Shown in pieces: positions 56,164-64,000 of a stretch of DNA of 64,000 bases. The stretch comes from Duganella sp. Root336D2. Lineage in GTDB: Bacteria > Pseudomonadota > Gammaproteobacteria > Burkholderiales > Burkholderiaceae_D. The translations under genes and the position numbers were made by a program. The notes below the pieces were generated by a model. That model did no database searches. It had not been told where the DNA came from and was given only the letters and a program-made list of their open reading frames with translations. The DNA lies in NCBI RefSeq assembly GCF_001425005.1, contig NZ_LMDB01000036.1, positions 1-64,000 of the forward strand, read 5' to 3'. Every line of letters starts with the position of its first letter. Positions within the stretch are counted from its first letter, which is position 1.

Positions 56164-57504
56164 ATGTTTTGCAATATTCCGCGCATGCTGGGCATGCCTC
56201 TCCTGGCTGCCGCGCTGATCCAGTTGCCCGCCCGGGGCCAGGACGCGTCGCTGCGCCTGGGGCAATTGCGGGAATTTTCCTACCTCGCCACCTACGGCAC
56301 CCTGGCCGAATTGCAAAAACTGAAACCGCAGGTCGGCCAGTGGCCGCAGCGCGACCAGGCGGCGTACTACTCCATCCTGAGCAAAGTCACCCGCAGCTCC
56401 GACCGCGCGCTGTCGCTGCAGGCAGTGGCCGAAGAAGAGCGCATCGGCCATCAACTGGATGACGAGACGATCATCGCCAACAGCTTGCTCGACCGCTCCT
56501 ACCTGTATTCCGCGCTCGAAGACAGGGAGGCGGCCAGCAAGAGCCTGGACATGGCGCGCCAGCTTGCCGACCAGACCAGCGACTTTGCGCTGCAGGCCAA
56601 AGTGATCCTGACCGTTGGCCAGGATGAAATCCGGCGCGGCAATGGCCGCAAGGGCCTCGAATTGATCGACAGCGCGGTGGCGCTGGCGGACAAGTCGGGG
56701 CAGCCCATCGCCCAGTTCATGGCGCTGCGTGCCCGGGCGTATGCGCTCAATGGCCTGGCCGGCGGCAGCCAGGAGGCGCTCAGGTCGATCGACGTCTTGA
56801 AGGCCAAAGCCGCGCTGATCCCGCTCGATGGCCCCATGATCCGGGCCCGTTACGCCGAGTGGGAAATCGCCGAAAGCGCGGGCCAGGTGGCGCGTGCGCG
56901 CGACGCCCTCAACGATGTGGTGGCGTGGCTGCAGAAGCACCATATGGACGAAGATGTGCCCGAGCTGCAAGTCACGCTGGCCGACATGAGCTTGAAAAGC
57001 CAGGACTACAGGGAAGCCTTGTCGCTCAGCCGCGAGTCCAAGCAGGCGGCGCTGGCCACCGGCAACACCGAAATGGCGGAGATTTCGCAGTTCAACGAAG
57101 GCATCGCCCTGATCTACCTGGGCCAGCTTGACCTGGGGCGCGAAGCGATCGAGGCGGTCAACATCGAAATGATGGATGCGGACGCGCTCTCCGAATACGC
57201 CCGCGCGCTGGAGTATGTGGGCTTGAAGGAATTGGCGCTGCAGGTCTACGCGCGGGCCCGGCGCAAGGCGCTGGACGCCACCTCGGCCCAGACCCAGCTC
57301 CAGAAAAAAGAGCGCGAAGATGAAGAACTCCTGCGCCGCAAGGATGAAAACAGCAAAGACTTGCGCAACCGGTCGAAGCTGCGGCTGGCCTGGTCGGTAG
57401 CGGCTGGCCTGGCGGCTGCCGCCTTGCTCGCGCTGGCCCTCCTGTATCGCAAGCTGCGTGCCGCCAACGTCAGGCTGAAGAATTCCGATTTGCGCACGGA
57501 ATAG
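56164..57504 (+). CDS. TPR membrane protein lacking an output domain
   Basis: A 446-residue protein: signal peptide (MLGMPLLAAALIQLPARGQ), a periplasmic array of TPR-like helices through about residue 370, a coiled segment rich in Arg, Glu and Lys (LQKKEREDEELLRRKDEN), one membrane helix (WSVAAGLAAAALLALALLY) and then only 20 residues (RKLRAANVRLKNSDLRTE). That architecture is the sensor half of TPR-type diguanylate cyclases or histidine kinases, whose catalytic domain normally follows exactly here. It may be a truncated gene or a sensor that signals through a partner protein. Confidence 0.72.
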   Translation: MFCNIPRMLGMPLLAAALIQLPARGQDASLRLGQLREFSYLATYGTLAELQKLKPQVGQWPQRDQAAYYSILSKVTRSSDRALSLQAVAEEERIGHQLDDETIIANSLLDRSYLYSALEDREAASKSLDMARQLADQTSDFALQAKVILTVGQDEIRRGNGRKGLELIDSAVALADKSGQPIAQFMALRARAYALNGLAGGSQEALRSIDVLKAKAALIPLDGPMIRARYAEWEIAESAGQVARARDALNDVVAWLQKHHMDEDVPELQVTLADMSLKSQDYREALSLSRESKQAALATGNTEMAEISQFNEGIALIYLGQLDLGREAIEAVNIEMMDADALSEYARALEYVGLKELALQVYARARRKALDATSAQTQLQKKEREDEELLRRKDENSKDLRNRSKLRLAWSVAAGLAAAALLALALLYRKLRAANVRLKNSDLRTE

Positions 57505-57551
57505 CATGTTAAATTTGCATCTCGGAACGAATCACCCACCGGGAGGCAGGC

Positions 57552-58766
57552 ATGAAAGGCAGCATTCCAAGACGTGAATTCCTGAAGCAGGCAGGCATGG
57601 CGGGCGTGGCGACGGCACTGGCCAGCCCGGCGCTGGCGGCGACGCGCAGCGTCATGCTGCCCTTCGAAAACGGCGAGCGCGAACTGGTGGCGTTTCCGCA
57701 GAAACGTCCGCTGATCTTGCAGACCAGCCGTCCGCCGCAGCTCGAAACCCCGTTCAGCGTGTTTGGCGAAGGCGTGCTGACGCCGAACGATGCCTTTTTC
57801 GTGCGCTACCACTGGAGCGCCATCCCTACCGAGATCGACCCGCAAAGCTACCGCCTGAAAATCGCCGGCCACGTCAACACGCCGCTGGAACTGTCGCTGG
57901 CGGAGCTCAAGCAGCTTGCCGACCCGGTCGAGATCGTGGCGGTCAACCAGTGCTCGGGCAACAGCCGTGGCCACTTTGCGCCGCGCGCCAACGGCGGCCA
58001 GCTTTCCCACGGCGCCATGGGCAATGCGCGCTGGAGCGGCGTGCCGCTGAAAAAAGTGCTGGAGCGGGCCGGCGTCAAGGCCGGCGCGCTGCAGGTTTCC
58101 TTCAACGGCCTGGATGCGCCGCCGGCCGGCGACGGCCCCGATTTCATCAAGTCGCTCAATATCGACCACGCGCTGGATGGGGAAGTGATGCTGGCCTGGC
58201 AAATGAATGGCGAGGACTTGCCGATGCTGAACGGCTATCCGCTGCGCCTGGTGGTGCCGGGCTACTACGGTACTTATTGGATCAAGCACCTGTCCGACAT
58301 CAACGTGCTTGATAAACCCTTCGACGGTTTCTGGGTCGCCAGCGCCTATCGCATCGCCGACAATGCCTGCGCCTGCGTGGCGCCCGGCACCGCGCCTGCC
58401 AGGACCGTGCCGATCAACCGCTTCAATGTGCGCTCCTTCATCACCAGCCCCCAGGACGGGGCGCGGCTCAAGGCCGGCAAGCCGGTGCTGGTGAAGGGCA
58501 TCGCCTTCGATGGCGGCTACGGCATCAGCGAAGTCGCCTTCTCGGCCGATGGCGGCAGGAGCTGGCAGGCTGCCGCGCTCGGCAAGGACCTGGGCAAATA
58601 TTCGTTCCGCGAATGGAGCGCAGCGTTCAAGCCGGGCAAGGGCGAGCACGCGCTGATGGTGCGCGCGCTGAACCGCATTGGCCAAAGCCAGCCCTCAAGC
58701 GCGCTGTGGAACGCGGCCGGCTACATGCGCAATGTCGTGGAAACCACCCGCGTCATCGCGGCCTGA
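57552..58766 (+). CDS. sorA: Sulfite dehydrogenase molybdopterin subunit (SorA-like)
   Basis: A 404-residue exported molybdoenzyme. A Tat signal (RREFLKQAG, residues 7-15) precedes the oxidoreductase domain with the molybdenum-ligating cysteine in NQCSGNSRG (Cys134), and LVVPGYYGTYWIKHL matches the family's cofactor region. The C-terminal dimerisation domain (about 300-400; ISEVAFSADGGRSWQ) is present, which separates it from MsrP/YedY reductases. It oxidises sulfite to sulfate in the periplasm and passes electrons to the cytochrome encoded 11 bases downstream. GGGAGG lies before the start. Confidence 0.87.
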   Translation: MKGSIPRREFLKQAGMAGVATALASPALAATRSVMLPFENGERELVAFPQKRPLILQTSRPPQLETPFSVFGEGVLTPNDAFFVRYHWSAIPTEIDPQSYRLKIAGHVNTPLELSLAELKQLADPVEIVAVNQCSGNSRGHFAPRANGGQLSHGAMGNARWSGVPLKKVLERAGVKAGALQVSFNGLDAPPAGDGPDFIKSLNIDHALDGEVMLAWQMNGEDLPMLNGYPLRLVVPGYYGTYWIKHLSDINVLDKPFDGFWVASAYRIADNACACVAPGTAPARTVPINRFNVRSFITSPQDGARLKAGKPVLVKGIAFDGGYGISEVAFSADGGRSWQAAALGKDLGKYSFREWSAAFKPGKGEHALMVRALNRIGQSQPSSALWNAAGYMRNVVETTRVIAA

Positions 58767-58777
58767 GGGGAAATCCG

Positions 58778-59089
58778 ATGAAGACTATCGCCATCATGCT
58801 CCTGCTGTGCGCAGGCATAGCCAGCGCTGCCGAAATCAGGCTGCCGGACGAAACGGCGGCCTACAGGCAAAGCACGCTGCCCGGCTACCAGCTGGTGCTG
58901 GCCAATTGCCTGCTGTGCCATTCGGCGCAGTATGCCCAGATGCAGCCGCCTGCCTCGCCGCGCAGCTACTGGGAAGCCACGGTAAAGAAGATGAAGAAAC
59001 CGTTCGGCGCCCAATTCTCCGACGACGACATCCCCGCCATGGTGGATTACCTGGCCAAAGTCTACGGCGCTGAAAAGCCCAAGCCATAG
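58778..59089 (+). CDS. sorB: Sulfite dehydrogenase cytochrome c subunit (SorB-like)
   Basis: A 103-residue exported mono-haem cytochrome: signal peptide ending near IASAA, haem-attachment motif CLLCH (Cys44, Cys47, His48) and a Met-rich end that could give the axial ligand. It accepts electrons from the SorA-like enzyme. The ribosome site GGGGA sits in the 11-base gap after sorA. The open frame extends upstream inside sorA to 58613, but only the part from 58778 has a signal peptide. Confidence 0.85.
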   Translation: MKTIAIMLLLCAGIASAAEIRLPDETAAYRQSTLPGYQLVLANCLLCHSAQYAQMQPPASPRSYWEATVKKMKKPFGAQFSDDDIPAMVDYLAKVYGAEKPKP

Positions 59090-59144
59090 ACCGTGGCGGC
59101 TGGCGGCGATACAATCTCGCCTTTGCCCATCGCCGACAGCCGCC

Positions 59145-59906
59145 ATGACGATTCCAAGCCCTATCCTGCAAGCGCTCGAGCGCGCCCACCCGTCGTGGCG
59201 CCTGATCCTGGAGCGCGGCCTGGATGCGATAGCGGCGGCCAGCCCGGCCTACCTGGCTGAACTCGCGGCCGACAGCTACCTGCCGACCGAATTGCGCCTG
59301 TTCGCTGCCTTCCAGCAGCCGCTGGACCAGGTGCGCTACGTGCTGGTAGGGGAAGGCCCATACCCGCGCGCCGAAAGCGCCACCGGCGTCTGCTTCATGG
59401 ACGGCGCCGTGAAAGGCCTGTGGTCGGAACAGGAGGGCGGCGGCCTGTCCAAGCCGGTCAACAAGGCCACCTCGCTGCGCAATTTCATGAAAATGCTGCT
59501 GGTCGCCGACGGCCAGCTCGACGAGTCGAATACCGCCGGCGAAGCGCTGGCCGCCTGCGCGACCCGCGCCAAGGACGGTGCCGCCATCCAGACCCTGGCC
59601 GAGATGCAGGAACGCCTGCACAGCCACGGTTTCCTGTTGCTCAATGCCTCCCTGGTATTCCGCCCGCATGTTGCCCCAGTGAAAGATGCCAAAGCCTGGC
59701 TGCCATTCTTCGCAACGGTGATGCAGGCGCTGGCTGCCAAACAGCCAAAACTGATCTTGTGGGGCAAGATCGCCGAGCAGCTTAACAAGCTGCCAAGCGT
59801 GCAGGCGCTGCCGCAGATCGTTGCGGAGCATCCGTACAACCTGTCGTTTATTGCTAATAAGGAAATGCAGGCACTGTTCGGCCCGATGGGATTGCTGAAG
59901 CGGTAA
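59145..59906 (+). CDS. Uracil-DNA glycosylase-like protein lacking the catalytic Asp
   Basis: A 253-residue protein of the UDG superfamily. The water-activating motif GQDPYH of family-1 enzymes reads GEGPYP here (69-74), so the catalytic aspartate is glycine and the His is Pro. The rest of the loop is kept (ATGVCFMDG). LLLNASLVFRP matches the strand after the uracil pocket, and the leucine-loop region reads AEHPYNLSF, keeping the catalytic-type His. The fold is therefore preserved while standard catalysis seems lost. Possible uses are binding of modified DNA or a different chemistry. Single gene between sorB and the isc operon. Confidence 0.72.
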   Translation: MTIPSPILQALERAHPSWRLILERGLDAIAAASPAYLAELAADSYLPTELRLFAAFQQPLDQVRYVLVGEGPYPRAESATGVCFMDGAVKGLWSEQEGGGLSKPVNKATSLRNFMKMLLVADGQLDESNTAGEALAACATRAKDGAAIQTLAEMQERLHSHGFLLLNASLVFRPHVAPVKDAKAWLPFFATVMQALAAKQPKLILWGKIAEQLNKLPSVQALPQIVAEHPYNLSFIANKEMQALFGPMGLLKR

Positions 59907-59970
59907 CTGTGGCGCGTATTGCCCCGCGGACAGCTAATGGCGTGTCCGGCAAGGTCTGCGCAAGTCTGTT

Positions 59971-59996
59971 ATACTTGACTAAATCGTTCAGGTAAT
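59971..59996. promoter_or_regulatory. IscR type-1-like binding site in isc promoter
   Basis: ATACTTGACTAAATCGTTCA and the following GGTAAT resemble the type-1 IscR consensus (ATASYYGACTRWWWYAGTCRRSTAT; consensus from memory) and contain the -35 element TTGACT. It lies 58 bases before the iscR start, where iron-sulfur-loaded IscR would repress its own operon. Confidence 0.6.
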
Positions 59997-60053
59997 CAGG
60001 TTTTGATGTGCGAGAACAGAGCGATATTTTAACTGAGTTGAACCGAGGTTGTG

Positions 60054-60536
60054 ATGCGTCTGACTACCAAAGGCCGTTTTGCAGTGACTGCGATGATTGA
60101 CCTGGCTATGCGCCAGGGCAAAGGTCCGGTAACGCTTTCCGGAATCAGCCAGCGCCAGTCGATATCCCTGTCTTATCTCGAACAATTGTTCGGCAAGCTG
60201 CGCCGCCACGAAATCGTGGAATCGATCCGCGGCCCTGGCGGCGGCTACAGCCTGGCCCGCAAGGCAGACAAGGTGACCGTCGCCGACATCATTATTGCTG
60301 TTGACGAACCGCTCGATGCAACCCAGTGCGGCGGCAAGGAGAATTGCCACGGCGCCGACCACGCGAACGGCACCCGCTGCATGACCCACGAACTGTGGGC
60401 CACCCTGAACGAAAAGATGGTCGACTACCTGGATTCCGTGTCGCTGCAGGACCTGGTGGACCAGCAAAAAGCCAAGGCCGCGGCAGAGCAGCCAGTCCAT
60501 GTGCACCGCAACAGCAACCAAGCAGCCCTCGGTTAA
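60054..60536 (+). CDS. iscR: IscR, Rrf2-family iron-sulfur sensor
   Basis: A 160-residue regulator starting MRLTTKGRFAVTAMIDLA, the canonical IscR start. The winged helix is in residues 1-70 and three cluster-ligating cysteines are seen in CGGKENCHGADHANGTRCM (about residues 92-110). It represses the isc operon when it carries a 2Fe-2S cluster. The ATG at 60054 gives the conserved N-terminus; the GTG at 60051 adds one residue. Confidence 0.96.
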   Translation: MRLTTKGRFAVTAMIDLAMRQGKGPVTLSGISQRQSISLSYLEQLFGKLRRHEIVESIRGPGGGYSLARKADKVTVADIIIAVDEPLDATQCGGKENCHGADHANGTRCMTHELWATLNEKMVDYLDSVSLQDLVDQQKAKAAAEQPVHVHRNSNQAALG

Positions 60537-60555
60537 CCGAATTGGAGTAATTTAG

Positions 60556-61821
60556 ATGAACGCCCCCGAAAAGAACGTCGCCCAGGTAGCACCGGTAGAA
60601 TTCAAGACCGCGCCGCACTTCCCGATTTACATGGACTACTCGGCGACCACGCCGATCGATCCACGCGTTGCGGACAAGATGATCCCTTACCTGCGCGAAC
60701 AATTCGGCAACCCTGCATCCCGCAGCCATATGTACGGCTGGACCGCGGAAGCAGCGGTGGAAGAAGCGCGCGGCCACGTGGCCGCCCTGGTCAATGCCGA
60801 CTCGCGCGAAATCATCTGGACCTCCGGCGCCACCGAATCGAACAACCTCGCCCTGAAAGGCGCGGCCAACTTCTACAAGTCCAAGGGCAAGCACATCATC
60901 ACGGTCAAGACCGAGCACAAATCCGTGCTGGACACCGTGCGTGAACTGGAGCGCCAGGGCTTCGACGCCACCTACCTGGACACCCAGGACAACGGCCTGA
61001 TCACCATCGAACAGCTGGAAGCGGCGGTGCGCCCGGATACCATCCTGATCTCGGTCATGATGGTCAACAACGAAATCGGCGTGATCCAGCCGATCAAGGA
61101 AATCGCCGCTTTCTGCCGCAAGAAGGGCATCATCTTCCATTGCGACGCCGCGCAGGCGACCGGCAAGGTGGCGATCGACCTGCAAGAGCTGAAGGTCGAC
61201 CTGATGACCTTTACCGCGCACAAGACCTACGGCCCGAAAGGCGTGGGAGCCCTGTACGTCTGCCGCAAGCCGCGCGTGCGTATCGAAGCGCAGATGCACG
61301 GCGGCGGCCATGAGCGCGGGCTGCGCTCGGGCACCCTGCCGACCCACCAGATCGTGGCGATGGGCGAAGCGTTCCGCCTGGCCAAGGAAGAAATGGATTC
61401 CGAAATCGCCCGTATCCGCGCCCTGCGCGACCGCCTGGCGGCGGGCCTGCAGGAAATCGAAGAAACCTACGTCAACGGCGACATGGACCACCGCGTGCCG
61501 CACAACCTGAACGTGAGCTTCAACTTCGTGGAAGGCGAATCCCTGATCATGGCCGTGAAAGACCTGGCCGTATCGTCCGGTTCCGCCTGCACCTCGGCTT
61601 CGCTGGAGCCGTCCTACGTGCTGCGCGCCCTGGGCCGCAGCGACGAACTGGCGCACAGCTCGATCCGTTTCACCATCGGCCGCTTCACCACTGAGAAAGA
61701 CGTCGACTTCGCGGTCGAACTGCTGAAAGGCAAAGTGGGCAAGCTGCGCGAACTGTCCCCGCTGTGGGAAATGTACAAGGATGGCGTGGACCTCTCCACC
61801 ATCCAGTGGGCAGCGCACTAA
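60556..61821 (+). CDS. iscS: IscS, cysteine desulfurase
   Basis: A 421-residue pyridoxal-phosphate enzyme: start region FPIYMDYSATTPIDPRV, the cofactor lysine in TFTAHKTYGPKG, and the mobile-loop cysteine in SSGSACTSASLEPSYV that carries the persulfide. It supplies sulfur to IscU and to tRNA thiolation. It has about 17 extra residues at the N-terminus compared with the E. coli enzyme. GGAG precedes it in the 19-base gap after iscR. Confidence 0.97.
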   Translation: MNAPEKNVAQVAPVEFKTAPHFPIYMDYSATTPIDPRVADKMIPYLREQFGNPASRSHMYGWTAEAAVEEARGHVAALVNADSREIIWTSGATESNNLALKGAANFYKSKGKHIITVKTEHKSVLDTVRELERQGFDATYLDTQDNGLITIEQLEAAVRPDTILISVMMVNNEIGVIQPIKEIAAFCRKKGIIFHCDAAQATGKVAIDLQELKVDLMTFTAHKTYGPKGVGALYVCRKPRVRIEAQMHGGGHERGLRSGTLPTHQIVAMGEAFRLAKEEMDSEIARIRALRDRLAAGLQEIEETYVNGDMDHRVPHNLNVSFNFVEGESLIMAVKDLAVSSGSACTSASLEPSYVLRALGRSDELAHSSIRFTIGRFTTEKDVDFAVELLKGKVGKLRELSPLWEMYKDGVDLSTIQWAAH

Positions 61822-61858
61822 GCGCAGAGCAGAATTCTTAGATTACAGGAGCATCAAA

Positions 61859-62242
61859 ATGGCATACTCGGAAAAAGTCCTCGACCACTACGAAAACCCG
61901 CGCAACGTCGGTTCCTTTGAAAAGGGCGACGAGACCGTCGGCACCGGCATGGTCGGCGCACCTGCTTGCGGCGACGTGATGAAGCTGCAGATCAAGGTCG
62001 GCGCGGACGGCAAGATCGAAGACGCGAAATTCAAGACCTACGGCTGCGGTTCGGCAATCGCCTCCAGCTCGCTGGTGACCGAATGGGTGAAGGGCAAGTC
62101 GCTGGATGAAGCGCTGGCCATCAAGAACACCCAGATCGCGGAAGAACTGGCACTGCCGCCGGTGAAGATCCACTGCTCCATCCTGGCCGAAGACGCCATC
62201 AAGGCGGCTGTGAACGACTACAAGGCAAAACACGGCGCCTAA
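61859..62242 (+). CDS. iscU: IscU, iron-sulfur scaffold
   Basis: A 127-residue scaffold protein beginning MAYSEKVLDHYENPRNVGSF. The three cluster cysteines are in GAPACGDVM, YGCGSAIAS and KIHCSIL, and the LPPVK sequence recognised by HscA is present. It builds clusters with IscS and hands them on with HscA/HscB. A frame open from 61781 inside iscS is not part of it. Confidence 0.97.
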   Translation: MAYSEKVLDHYENPRNVGSFEKGDETVGTGMVGAPACGDVMKLQIKVGADGKIEDAKFKTYGCGSAIASSSLVTEWVKGKSLDEALAIKNTQIAEELALPPVKIHCSILAEDAIKAAVNDYKAKHGA

Positions 62243-62260
62243 GCAGCGCGCGGAGGAAGT

Positions 62261-62584
62261 ATGACAATCACCCTGACCGAAAAAGCAGCCAAGCATATCA
62301 ACCGCTACATCGAGCGTCGCGGCAAGGGCATTGGCCTGCGCTTTGGCGTTCGCACGACCGGCTGCTCCGGTCTGGCCTACAAGCTGGAATACGTGGACGA
62401 AGTGACTGCGGAAGATTCCGTCTTCGAGTCGTTCGGCGTGAAGGTCTTCGTTGACCCGAAAAGCCTGCCGTACATCGACGGCACCGAGCTGGACTTCGCG
62501 CGCGAAGGCCTGAACGAGGGCTTCAAGTTCAATAACCCGAACGAGAAAGACGCTTGCGGCTGCGGCGAAAGCTTCCGCATCTAA
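62261..62584 (+). CDS. iscA: IscA, A-type iron-sulfur carrier
   Basis: A 107-residue protein with the three conserved cysteines of the family, in RTTGCSGLAYKL and the C-terminal CGCGESF. It carries clusters, or iron, to target proteins. GGAGG lies before the start, 18 bases after iscU. Confidence 0.95.
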   Translation: MTITLTEKAAKHINRYIERRGKGIGLRFGVRTTGCSGLAYKLEYVDEVTAEDSVFESFGVKVFVDPKSLPYIDGTELDFAREGLNEGFKFNNPNEKDACGCGESFRI

Positions 62585-62590
62585 TTCATC

Positions 62591-63106
62591 GTGCAAAACC
62601 ACTTCGACCTCTTCCAGCTTCCCCAGCAGTTCGCCGTTGATGCGGCGGCCCTGGACAGCGCCTACCGCGAAGTCCAGAGCCGCGTCCATCCGGACAAGTT
62701 CGTCAACGCCACCGATGCCGAAAAGCGCGTCGCCATGCAATGGTCGACCCGCTCCAACGAGGCTTACCAGACCCTGAAAAATCCGCAGAAGCGCGCGCAA
62801 TACCTGTGCGAGCTGAATGGCGTCGATTTGAAGATGGAATCCAACACGGCCATGCCGATGGAATTCCTGATGCAGCAGATGGAATGGCGCGAAGAGCTGT
62901 CCGAAGCGCGCGCCGGCAAGGATGGCGATTTGCTCGACAAGCTGGACGGCCAACTGCGCGCCGCGCGCAAGGGCCAGCTGGCGCAGATCGAACAGCATTG
63001 CAATAGCGGCGACTATCACGCCGTCGCGCAGGGTGTGCGCGCGCTGATGTTCATCGAAAAATTTGGCGAAGAAGTGCGCTTCGCTTACGACGCCATCGAG
63101 GCGTAA
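62591..63106 (+). CDS. hscB: HscB, J-domain co-chaperone
   Basis: A 171-residue co-chaperone with a GTG start. The J-domain covers about residues 1-75, with the HPDKF motif that stimulates HscA. The C-terminal three-helix part binds IscU. It starts six bases after iscA. Confidence 0.95.
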   Translation: MQNHFDLFQLPQQFAVDAAALDSAYREVQSRVHPDKFVNATDAEKRVAMQWSTRSNEAYQTLKNPQKRAQYLCELNGVDLKMESNTAMPMEFLMQQMEWREELSEARAGKDGDLLDKLDGQLRAARKGQLAQIEQHCNSGDYHAVAQGVRALMFIEKFGEEVRFAYDAIEA

Positions 63107-63127
63107 AAGAACAAGACAGGTTTCACC

Positions 63128-64000
63128 ATGGCTCTTTTGCAGATTTCCGAACCGGGCATGTCGACCGCCCCGCACCAGCACCGCCTGGCTGTGGGGATCG
63201 ACCTCGGCACCACCAATTCGCTGGTAGCGACCGTCCGCAGCAGCATTCCAGAAGTGCTGAACGACGAAGAAGGCCATCCGCTGCTGCCTTCCGTGGTGCG
63301 TTACCTGCCAAACGGCCATGCCAATATCGGCTACAAGGCGCAGGCCCACCAGACCACCGACCCGAAGAACACCATCGTCTCGGTCAAGCGCTTCATGGGC
63401 CGCGGCCTGAAGGACATCGCCTACGCCGAGAACCTGCCATACGATTTCGTCGATGCTCCGGGCATGGTGCAGCTGAAGACCGTGGCCGGCGTGAAATCGC
63501 CGGTCGAAGTGTCGGCGCAAATCCTGGCAACACTGCGCCAGCGCGCGGAAGACTCGCTGGGCGACGACCTGGTCGGCGCCGTGATCACAGTGCCGGCCTA
63601 CTTCGACGAAGCGCAGCGCCAGGCCACCAAGGATGCCGCGCAACTGGCCGGTATCAACGTGCTGCGCCTGCTGTCCGAACCGACTGCCGCGGCCATCGCC
63701 TACGGCCTGGATAACGGCTCCGAAGGCATCTTCGCAGTGTATGACCTGGGCGGCGGCACCTTCGACATCTCGATCCTGAAGCTGTCCAAAGGCGTGTTTG
63801 AAGTGCTGGCCACCGGCGGCGACTCCGCGCTGGGCGGCGACGATTTCGACCATCGCCTGTTCTGCTGGGTGCACGAGCAGGAAAAACTCGCACCGCTGTC
63901 CGACGAAGACACCGCCACCCTGATGGTGAAAGCGCGCGAAGCCAAAGAACTGCTGTCGAGCAAGCCGGAAGTGACCATCGACGCCATGCTGCGTTCGGGC
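63128..64000 (+). CDS. hscA: HscA, Hsp70 chaperone for IscU (runs off the window)
   Basis: The first 291 codons of HscA are present; the gene continues beyond base 64000. The start MALLQISEPGMSTAPHQHR leads into the nucleotide-binding domain with GIDLGTTNSLVATVRSS, the linker VSVKRFMGRG and the second phosphate motif VYDLGGGTFDISILKLS. It binds the LPPVK site of IscU and drives cluster transfer. It starts 21 bases after hscB. Confidence 0.96.
   Translation, partial: MALLQISEPGMSTAPHQHRLAVGIDLGTTNSLVATVRSSIPEVLNDEEGHPLLPSVVRYLPNGHANIGYKAQAHQTTDPKNTIVSVKRFMGRGLKDIAYAENLPYDFVDAPGMVQLKTVAGVKSPVEVSAQILATLRQRAEDSLGDDLVGAVITVPAYFDEAQRQATKDAAQLAGINVLRLLSEPTAAAIAYGLDNGSEGIFAVYDLGGGTFDISILKLSKGVFEVLATGGDSALGGDDFDHRLFCWVHEQEKLAPLSDEDTATLMVKAREAKELLSSKPEVTIDAMLRSG

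Overview
The window is a G+C-rich proteobacterial chromosome segment. Gene content (isc operon, SorAB-type sulfite dehydrogenase, PA0069-type radical SAM protein, DUF748 and DUF6351 proteins, a type VI secretion locus and large TonB receptors) suggests a soil or water betaproteobacterium of the Oxalobacteraceae, such as Massilia, Duganella or Janthinobacterium. That placement is inference; no rRNA or housekeeping marker here fixes the genus.

Layout. 1-2391: the right end of an A+T-rich accessory segment with a two-gene operon, a ParA-family ATPase and a stand-alone SIR2-like protein. It closes at a copy of the 3' part of a tRNA-Asn gene, which looks like an attachment-site scar. 2.5-12.8 kb: a small acidic protein, two TonB-dependent receptors, a subtilisin-like peptidase, a cupin and an exported protein of unknown role. 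12.8-13.9 kb: an intact tRNA-Asn, a signal-peptidase-like gene lacking the usual catalytic serine, and a second tRNA-Asn 3' fragment. 14-26 kb: mixed small genes, including an RDD membrane protein, an acetyltransferase, a TetR/hydrolase operon with a clear operator, a NylB-like serine hydrolase, a solute-binding-like protein, a DUF6351 lipoprotein, a DUF748 envelope protein and an alpha/beta hydrolase.

25.9-41.9 kb: a type VI secretion locus. It runs from a divergent pair (Ala/Pro-rich membrane protein and M15 peptidase) through tssM, tagF and an OmpA-family gene, then the opposite-strand tssK-tssL, then a TPR lipoprotein, tssB, tssC, hcp, tssE, tssH and tssA. No tssF, tssG, tssJ, vgrG or PAAR gene is visible, so the system must be completed elsewhere or is incomplete. 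41.9-47.8 kb: a DTW-domain tRNA-modification gene converges on a tightly overlapping operon of DUF2760 and two divergent Hsp70-family proteins. A perfect LexA-type box lies between that operon and a PA0069-family radical SAM gene.

49-53 kb: a 23-bp perfect inverted repeat, a ChaC-like cyclotransferase, and a LysR gene divergent from a VOC / fumarylacetoacetate hydrolase-like / maleylacetoacetate isomerase operon, probably for aromatic catabolism. 53-57.5 kb: a membrane diguanylate cyclase, a collapsed hybrid histidine kinase pseudogene and a TPR membrane protein that lacks an output domain. 57.5-59.9 kb: a sulfite dehydrogenase pair (molybdoenzyme and cytochrome c) and a uracil-DNA-glycosylase-like protein without the usual catalytic aspartate. 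60-64 kb: the iscR-iscS-iscU-iscA-hscB-hscA operon behind an IscR-like site; hscA runs off the end.

The best candidate for an undescribed system is the ParA-SIR2 pair at the left end, read as a possible NAD-consuming anti-phage module on an integrated element. Functions are assigned by motif and family recognition from the sequence alone; no database search was run.
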